From CAIKZZ01 sp035604595 (lineage in GTDB: Bacteria > Pseudomonadota > Gammaproteobacteria > Steroidobacterales > Steroidobacteraceae), in NCBI GenBank assembly GCA_035604595.1, contig DATNIE010000010.1, positions 1-23,709 on the forward strand: 23,709 bases of DNA, in the 5' to 3' direction. The notes under the pieces are model-generated. The model saw nothing but the letters and a program-made list of their open reading frames with translations. It ran no database searches and was not told where the DNA came from. Positions 21,313-23,709 of this stretch are shown in pieces (the stretch's first letter is position 1; each line of letters starts with the position of its first letter). The translations under genes and the position numbers were made by a program.

Positions 21313-23679
21313 TTGACAACCTACATCGTTCCGTTCAGCCAGCTCGGCATGCACGACGTCGATCGGGTTGGCGGCAAGAACGCGTCCATCGGCGAGATGA
21401 TCGGCCATCTGGCCCGCCTCGGAGTGAAGGTTCCGGACGGGTTTGCGACCACGGCCGACGCGTTCCGCCAGTTCCTGGCCCACAACGACCTCGCGGCGCG
21501 AATCGCGCGGACGCTCGCTGCGCTCGACGTCGATGACGTCGAAACGCTCGCCGCGACCGGTGCGCAGATCCGCGAGTGGATCCTCGCGACGCCGTTCCCG
21601 GAGCCGCTAGAACGCGAGGTCGTGAAGGCCTGGACCGCGATGGGTGGCGAGTCGATTGCGGTGGCCGTGCGCTCGTCCGCGACCGCCGAGGATCTGCCCG
21701 ATGCCTCGTTCGCCGGACAGCAGGAGACCTTCCTCAACGTGGTCGGGCGCGAGGCGCTGCTCAAGGCCGTGCACGAGGTGTTCGCCTCGCTGTTCAACGA
21801 CCGCGCGATCGCCTACCGCGTCCACCAGGGGTTCGACCACGACCAGGTGGCCCTCTCGGTCGGCGTCCAGCACATGATCCGCAGCGACCTCGCGGCGAGC
21901 GGGGTGATGTTTACGCTGGACACCGACTCCGGGTTCCGCGACGTGGTCTTCATCACGGCCTCCTACGGGCTCGGCGAGACGATCGTGCAGGGCGCGGTCA
22001 ATCCCGACGAATTCTACGTCTACAAGACGGGTCTGCGCGCCGGGCGGCCGGCGATCCTGCGCCGCAACCTCGGCGGCAAGGCCATCAAGATGGTCTACTC
22101 CGCCGGCGGCGAGGCGGGCCCCAGCCGTCGCGTGCAGACCGTCGATGTGCCGGCGGCCGACCGAGCGCGGTTCTCGATCACCGACCAGGACGTCACGGCA
22201 CTCGCGCGTCAGGCGCTCCTGATCGAGGAGCACTACCGCTGTCCGATGGACATCGAATGGGGCAAGGACGGCACCAATGGCGAGATCTACGTGCTGCAGG
22301 CGCGCCCGGAAACCGTCCAGAGCCGCAGCGGCCGTTGCATCCAGCGCTTCACGCTGCGCAAGCGCTCCGAGGTGCTCGCCTCGGGCCGCGCGATCGGCAG
22401 CCGCATCGGTACGGGCCCGGCGCGACTCATCCGCGACGTGCGCGAGATGGCCCGCGTCCAGACGGGCGACGTGCTGGTCGCCGACATGACCGACCCCGAC
22501 TGGGAGCCGGTGATGAAACGCGCCGCCGCGATCGTGACGAACCGCGGCGGACGCACCTGCCATGCGGCGATCATCGCCCGCGAACTCGGCATTCCGGCGG
22601 TCGTCGGCTGCGGCGATGCGACCAGCACGGTGCACGAGGGCCGCGAGGTCACGGTGTCCTGCGCGGAGGGCGACACCGGTTACGTCTACTCCGGAGTCCT
22701 CGACTTCGAGAAGCGTGAGATAGAGCTCGATGCGCTGCCCCCCCCGCCGGTGCACATCATGATGAACGTCGGCAATCCCGACCGCGCCTTCGACTTCGCC
22801 GGCATTCCAAACAACGGCGTCGGCCTCGCACGCCTTGAATTCATCATCAACCGAATGATCGGCGTGCATCCGCGTGCACTGCTGGAATTCGACGGGCTGG
22901 AGCCGGCGCTCAAGGACACGATTCGTCGCCAGATGGCCGGCTATGCAGATCCGGTGTCTTTCTTCGTCGACAAGCTGACCGAGGGTGTGTCGCAGATTGC
23001 CGCGGCCTTCGCCCCGCAGCCCGTGATCGTGCGGCTGTCCGATTTCAAGTCGAACGAGTACGCCAACCTGATCGGCGGCAAGGTCTACGAGCCGCACGAG
23101 GAGAACCCGATGCTCGGGTTCCGCGGCGCCGCGCGCTACGTCGACGAGACGTTCCGGCCGTGCTTCGAGCTCGAGTGTCGCGCGCTGAAGCGCGTACGTG
23201 ACGACATGGGGCTGGTCAACGTGCAGGTCATGGTGCCCTTCGTGCGCACGCTTCGCGAGGCCGAACAGGTCACGCAGCTGTTGAAGGACAACGGCCTCGG
23301 TCGCGGCGAGAACGGACTGAAGCTCATCATGATGTGCGAGCTACCGACCAACGCGCTGTTGGCGGATGAGTACCTGAAATACTTCGACGGCATGTCGATC
23401 GGCTCGAACGACATGACCCAGCTCGTGCTCGGCCTCGATCGCGACTCCGGGGTCGTCGCCAAGCTCTTCGACGAGCGCGACCCGGCGGTCAAGGCGATCC
23501 TGGCGATGGCAATTCGCGCCTGCCGCGCCAATGGCAAGTACATCGGCATCTGCGGCCAGGGGCCGTCCGACCACCCGGAACTCGCCCGCTGGCTGGTCGA
23601 CCAGGGTATCAGCAGCATCTCGCTGAACCCCGACAGCGTCCTCGAGACCTGGCTGTTCCTGGCCGGCGCTGGCGGCTGA
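21313..23679 (+). CDS. ppsA: Phosphoenolpyruvate synthase (pyruvate, water dikinase)
   Basis: A 788-residue PEP synthase (E. coli 792). Order of parts: N-terminal ATP-grasp nucleotide-binding domain (DRVGGKNASIGEMI at about 17-30, AVRSSATAEDLPDASFAGQQ, IEWGKDG), central phosphohistidine domain with His417 in GGRTCHAAII, and C-terminal PEP/pyruvate barrel with Cys747 in GICGQGPSDHPE. It makes PEP from pyruvate and ATP for gluconeogenesis. I prefer the TTG at 21313: the AAGGTG at 21301-21306 fits as its ribosome-binding site, and the product then begins MTTYIVPFSQLGM like known PpsA proteins. GTG at 21304 is possible but its purine stretch lies directly against the codon. A perfect palindrome CCCCGGCCGGGG sits at 21202-21213 in the gap. 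Confidence 0.95.
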   Translation: MTTYIVPFSQLGMHDVDRVGGKNASIGEMIGHLARLGVKVPDGFATTADAFRQFLAHNDLAARIARTLAALDVDDVETLAATGAQIREWILATPFPEPLEREVVKAWTAMGGESIAVAVRSSATAEDLPDASFAGQQETFLNVVGREALLKAVHEVFASLFNDRAIAYRVHQGFDHDQVALSVGVQHMIRSDLAASGVMFTLDTDSGFRDVVFITASYGLGETIVQGAVNPDEFYVYKTGLRAGRPAILRRNLGGKAIKMVYSAGGEAGPSRRVQTVDVPAADRARFSITDQDVTALARQALLIEEHYRCPMDIEWGKDGTNGEIYVLQARPETVQSRSGRCIQRFTLRKRSEVLASGRAIGSRIGTGPARLIRDVREMARVQTGDVLVADMTDPDWEPVMKRAAAIVTNRGGRTCHAAIIARELGIPAVVGCGDATSTVHEGREVTVSCAEGDTGYVYSGVLDFEKREIELDALPPPPVHIMMNVGNPDRAFDFAGIPNNGVGLARLEFIINRMIGVHPRALLEFDGLEPALKDTIRRQMAGYADPVSFFVDKLTEGVSQIAAAFAPQPVIVRLSDFKSNEYANLIGGKVYEPHEENPMLGFRGAARYVDETFRPCFELECRALKRVRDDMGLVNVQVMVPFVRTLREAEQVTQLLKDNGLGRGENGLKLIMMCELPTNALLADEYLKYFDGMSIGSNDMTQLVLGLDRDSGVVAKLFDERDPAVKAILAMAIRACRANGKYIGICGQGPSDHPELARWLVDQGISSISLNPDSVLETWLFLAGAGG

Positions 23680-23702
23680 GCGGCGGGGCGCCGCGCTCAG
23701 CC
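23674..23702. terminator. Terminator-like stem containing the ppsA stop codon
   Basis: GGCTGAGCG (23674-23682) and CGCTCAGCC (23694-23702) are perfect 9-bp inverted arms, with GCG/CGC able to extend the stem past a bulge. The ppsA TGA (23677-23679) is inside the left arm. The right arm carries a mirrored TCA, a potential stop of a converging minus-strand gene beyond the edge. No U-tract is visible. Confidence 0.5.
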
Positions 23703-23709
23703 GAGCCCG

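Noticed and set aside
21607..23097. Long minus-strand open frame (496 codons) inside ppsA
   Set aside because: Antisense of a highly conserved gene; there is no ribosome-binding site or recognised domain.

Overview
This is a chromosomal segment of a GC-rich Gram-negative bacterium, most likely a gammaproteobacterium. The evidence is a PpsR/PpsA pair, a long-form periplasmic Prc protease, a YqiB-like DUF1249 protein, a TruC-type pseudouridine synthase, a patatin fused to an outer-membrane barrel, and lipoprotein and Sec signals. The species cannot be fixed from this sequence. Nearly all genes have strong third-position GC bias; the left 2 kb is less GC-rich and reads as accessory DNA.

Left edge (1-1730): the first codons of an IS21-type transposase run off the left edge, followed outward by two tandem 23-bp repeats that look like the end of that insertion sequence. 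About 200 bp further lies a short sequence resembling the 3' end of an ssrA (tmRNA) gene without the rest of the gene, a possible attachment-site scar. Then come two minus-strand toxin-antitoxin modules: MazE/MazF, whose toxin has an in-frame TGA at codon 10, and FitA/VapB-VapC, whose toxin keeps all four PIN acidic residues. Each has a palindromic operator candidate.

Region 1879-6839: single genes on both strands: a VOC protein, an exported M13 (PepO-like) zinc metallopeptidase, a 40-residue lipoprotein, an exported NTF2/SnoaL-like protein and an FMN-binding pyridoxamine-oxidase-like protein.

Region 6864-13921: seven closely packed plus-strand genes, probably one operon: truC, a YegS/DAGK lipid kinase, a small two-helix membrane protein, a patatin phospholipase with a C-terminal barrel, a CNT nucleoside transporter, thymidine kinase and a membrane-anchored TPR protein. 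It combines a lipid-handling trio with a nucleoside uptake and salvage pair.

Region 13985-18657: a GnnA-like Gfo/Idh/MocA oxidoreductase (minus), a small membrane protein with a 9-bp coding tandem repeat, an unrecognised exported protein, and the tail-specific protease gene prc.

Region 18695-23709: a minus-strand series ppsR, DUF1249 gene and a coiled-coil gene, divergent from ppsA. PpsR is the bifunctional kinase/phosphorylase that switches PEP synthase off and on, so this is an enzyme beside its own regulator. A stem that includes the ppsA stop codon closes the window.

I found no CRISPR array, rRNA, complete tRNA or large novel defence system. The most interesting material is the accessory left edge (IS end, att-like scar, broken mazF, operator palindromes), the small lipoprotein, and the lipid kinase/two-helix/patatin trio.
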